Position numbers and translations under genes: made by a program. A DNA stretch of 64,000 bases, taken from Williamsia herbipolensis (GTDB lineage: Bacteria; Actinomycetota; Actinomycetes; Mycobacteriales; Mycobacteriaceae). Each line of letters opens with the position of its first letter. Position 1 is the first letter of the stretch. The DNA lies in the NCBI RefSeq assembly GCF_000964005.1, contig NZ_JXYP01000010.1:62001-126000 (forward strand), read 5' to 3'. Below the pieces are notes generated by a model, which worked only from the letters and a program-made list of their open reading frames with translations, was not told the DNA's origin and did no database searches. This document shows, in pieces, positions 61,931 to 64,000 of the stretch.

Positions 61931-62785
61931 TCAGGCCTCGCGGAGATAGGTGAGCTGGGCCTTGACCGACATGCGGGCGGCGGGCCACAGCTTCTTGTCG
62001 ACATCGCGGTAGACCTTGCGGACCACCTTCATCGGCTTCGCCTGTGCCGGGGTCAGTCCGAGGTCGGCGAGTGCGGCCCGGATCTGGTCGAGGCGTTCCT
62101 CTCGGTGGGTCTTGTAGAACCGCGCGACGGGGATGAGGTCGGGGTGGTCGGGGCCGTGTCCGGGCAGAAGCGCGCATCCCTCGCCCTCGACGATGAGTCG
62201 GTTCAGTGAGTTGAGGTAGTCGCGCAGGGTGCCGTCGCTGGGGTCGAGGACCGTGGTGCCCGAACCGAGGATCGTGTCGCCGGTGACCATGGCCCGGCCG
62301 ATGACCCGGGTGGGTTCGGTGGCGGCGGTGTTCGCGGGGTCGCCCTTCGCGAGGTGCTCGACGAGGAAGCTCGTGGAGTCCGCGGTGTGGCCGGGGGTCA
62401 GCAACACAGTGATGCGCAGTCCGGCGACCTCGATCACCTCACGGTCGGTGAGGACCGCGCCGTCGCGGCAGTGCGCCTCGGTGCGGGCGCGGACCGGTGC
62501 GCCGGTCATCTTGTGGAAGCGCTTGATCGCGTCGGTGTGATCGGCGTGGCGGTGGGTGATGAGCACCAGTGCGACATCGCCGGTCTCGGCGACCCGCTTC
62601 AGGTGCTTGCGGTGGGCGCGGGGACCGGGGTCGACCACGACGCAGTCGGTGTGCCCGGGTGCCTGCAGGACCCACGTGTTGGTCCCCTCGAGCTCCATCA
62701 TCCCCGGGTTCTCACACAGCACCACCGAGGCGAACGCGGCGACGGGACGGCGGATTTCGTACGCGGGAGGCGCGAGATCGGTCAT
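61931..62785 (-). CDS. Metallo-beta-lactamase-fold hydrolase
   Basis: A 284-residue hydrolase of the MBL superfamily. The zinc motif THRHADHTD and downstream motifs (TPGHTADS, VTGDTILGSG, LPGHGP) are in order. A C-terminal helical domain of about 75 residues resembles the LACTB2/RNase-like group. ATG 62785 is chosen; the upstream extension is shadow. Its homologue in Mycobacterium (Rv3677c) is also beside the RidA gene. Substrate unknown. Confidence 0.88.
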   Translation of the reverse strand: MTDLAPPAYEIRRPVAAFASVVLCENPGMMELEGTNTWVLQAPGHTDCVVVDPGPRAHRKHLKRVAETGDVALVLITHRHADHTDAIKRFHKMTGAPVRARTEAHCRDGAVLTDREVIEVAGLRITVLLTPGHTADSTSFLVEHLAKGDPANTAATEPTRVIGRAMVTGDTILGSGTTVLDPSDGTLRDYLNSLNRLIVEGEGCALLPGHGPDHPDLIPVARFYKTHREERLDQIRAALADLGLTPAQAKPMKVVRKVYRDVDKKLWPAARMSVKAQLTYLREA

Positions 62786-62949
62786 GCGACGAACGCTACC
62801 GGGTCCGGTCGTGGGAGCACGTCCGCGTTCACAGCCCACTGACAGTGGCGCGCAATGTTCCTGCCAGTCGGCGACCCTACTTTCCCAGTTGTGCGGAGAT
62901 GGTCCGTGCAGCCAGGTGCCGGGTTCGGTGCAGGACAACAGGAGTGATC

Positions 62950-63258
62950 GTGAACATCAAGAAGGCAGCCACATCCACCCTCGCAGCGGGATTCGTCGGT
63001 GCCGCCATGCTCGGTCTGGGCGTGACCGCCGGAACCGCGAACGCTGCCCCGATCGCGCCGAACACCCACAACCAGCAGCAGGTGCAGCCGCAGCGGCAGC
63101 AGCCCCAGCAACAGCGCGAGGTGACCATCACCCGCCCGAACTACCGTCCGTTCACCTACCGCGGCGCGCACGTGACCCCGCGCTACGACGTCGCCCGCCA
63201 CCAGTGGGGATTCCAGTTCGACCGCACCTTCGTGCACGTGGTGCTCGCGCGCCGCTGA
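62950..63258 (+). CDS. Small secreted Gln-rich protein
   Basis: A 102-residue precursor. The signal peptide (KKAATSTLAAGFVGAAMLGL, cleavage near TANA-AP) is followed by a Gln/Pro-rich linker and a 40-residue Arg/Tyr-rich C-terminal domain ending VHVVLARR. GTG start with AGGAG five bases upstream. Chromosomal; function unknown. Followed by a strong hairpin terminator. Confidence 0.7.
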   Translation: MNIKKAATSTLAAGFVGAAMLGLGVTAGTANAAPIAPNTHNQQQVQPQRQQPQQQREVTITRPNYRPFTYRGAHVTPRYDVARHQWGFQFDRTFVHVVLARR

Positions 63259-63345
63259 CCGCGCGCCCGCACAGACGGGCGACACCAGAACTCGGCGGCG
63301 TCGGGTGCGCACCCCCGCAGACGTACCCGATACCGCCGATCACCG

Positions 63346-63382
63346 GACAACCCGGCAGACCCCGTCCGTCTGCCGGGTTGTC
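63346..63382. terminator. Strong 15-base hairpin terminator
   Basis: Arms 63346-63360 and 63368-63382 are perfect complements around a 7-base loop. The weak T-tract is usual for actinobacteria. It ends the small secreted protein transcript. Confidence 0.75.
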
Positions 63383-63510
63383 TCTCGTTGAACCTTCAAC
63401 CGTGAAGACACAAATCGGGTTTGTGCCTTCACAACCATCAGATCATGTACAGGTTCGGCGCGCGGGAGCATGCTCTGTCCATAGAGCCCCGAAACAATGG
63501 AGTCGAGAAC

Positions 63511-63957
63511 ATGAGCGCACAACCGGTCCGACCCAGTCTGGTCAAATGGCTCGGCTACGTCGTCGGCCGCACACTGCCGGTCGAGTACAACGATTGGGTG
63601 AGAAACGATCTCACCGGGCGGCATGCTGCAGCGAGGCACATTCTTCGCAACGAGCTCGTCTTCTCGCCGTTCTTCATCGCAGCGCTCTTTCTTCCCGGTC
63701 CGTGGATTCTGCGGCTGTCGACCTTGGCGCTCGGACTCATCCTGGGAACCTTCTACACCGTCGCGTACATGAAACCGCAACGCGAAGGGCGTCTGCTCGC
63801 TCACGGATTACCCGCAGATCTGTTGACCGCGCACGAGGCAATTCGTCATGACCAGGAGCGCCTCAGCTTCGAGCACGAGTACCGAAGCGGGGGTGTCGAT
63901 CTGTCTGGTTCACGACTGCCGCCGACCCCCAGGTCGCCCGAGCCTCGTTACCTGTGA
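63511..63957 (+). CDS. DUF5313-like membrane protein
   Basis: A 148-residue protein with two adjacent transmembrane helices (about residues 53-90) between a basic N-terminal region (VKWLGYVVGRTLPVEYNDWV) and a cytoplasmic C-terminal tail. The YNDWVRNDLTGR stretch matches an actinobacterial family of unknown function. ATG 63511 has GGAG eight bases upstream. Confidence 0.7.
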   Translation: MSAQPVRPSLVKWLGYVVGRTLPVEYNDWVRNDLTGRHAAARHILRNELVFSPFFIAALFLPGPWILRLSTLALGLILGTFYTVAYMKPQREGRLLAHGLPADLLTAHEAIRHDQERLSFEHEYRSGGVDLSGSRLPPTPRSPEPRYL

Positions 63958-64000
63958 ACGGCGACCCCATGCAGATCAGAGGAGTTGTGGCCATCCAGGT

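Overview
The window looks like a high-GC actinobacterium of the Mycobacteriales, most likely Gordonia or a close relative. The right end holds a core gene set also found around whiB4-ponA2 in Mycobacterium (WhiB4-type regulator, class A penicillin-binding protein with a PASTA domain, two ArsA-type ATPases, RidA, metallo-beta-lactamase-fold hydrolase). Lipoproteins, cutinase-like esterase and NlpC/P60 hydrolase fit a mycolic-acid cell envelope. The genus is inference; no rRNA is present.

Layout. (1) 1-6.7 kb, accessory genes: an lspA-type signal peptidase, a DUF1275 membrane protein, a SAM methyltransferase, a four-gene minus-strand operon (XRE regulator, small protein, ImmA/IrrE metallopeptidase, seven-helix membrane protein), a small HTH protein and a tiny secreted protein. 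(2) 6.9-24.8 kb, a tightly overlapped plus-strand conjugation operon: cutinase-like esterase, secreted and lipid-anchored proteins, a deviant P-loop protein, two pilin-like peptides, a VirB6-like channel protein, an SCO6880-like protein, VirB4 ATPase, NlpC/P60 hydrolase and a VirD4/TraG coupling protein. (3) 25-31.5 kb, a 2168-residue DNA methylase-helicase, with a separate 195-codon gene nested out of frame in its linker. (4) 31.7-33.4 kb, a two-gene cargo operon: an Fe(II)/2-oxoglutarate dioxygenase-like protein and a HEPN-like protein with a zinc ribbon. This is the best candidate for an undescribed system. (5) 33.6-40.3 kb, a MobF relaxase-helicase on the minus strand and a small accessory protein. 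(6) 40.7-49.6 kb, a type I restriction-modification operon (hsdM-hsdS-hsdR plus two small genes) and a HigB-like toxin with an XRE-metallopeptidase antitoxin. (7) 50-54.2 kb, a phage-like control and integration module: XRE repressor, divergent excisionase-like HTH protein, TOPRIM-AAA replication protein and tyrosine integrase, abutting the 3' end of tRNA-Pro(CGG) at 54.28-54.36 kb. (8) 54.4-64 kb, chromosomal genes.

Taken together, roughly the left 54 kb reads as an integrative and conjugative element inserted in tRNA-Pro, carrying defence cargo. Relaxase, coupling protein and VirB4/VirB6-like proteins form the transfer machine; cutinase and NlpC/P60 proteins plausibly open the envelope; restriction, toxin-antitoxin and dioxygenase-HEPN genes protect or stabilise the host or element. 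I could not find the left attachment site, so the left boundary is unknown and may lie outside the window. All family assignments were made by eye from motifs.
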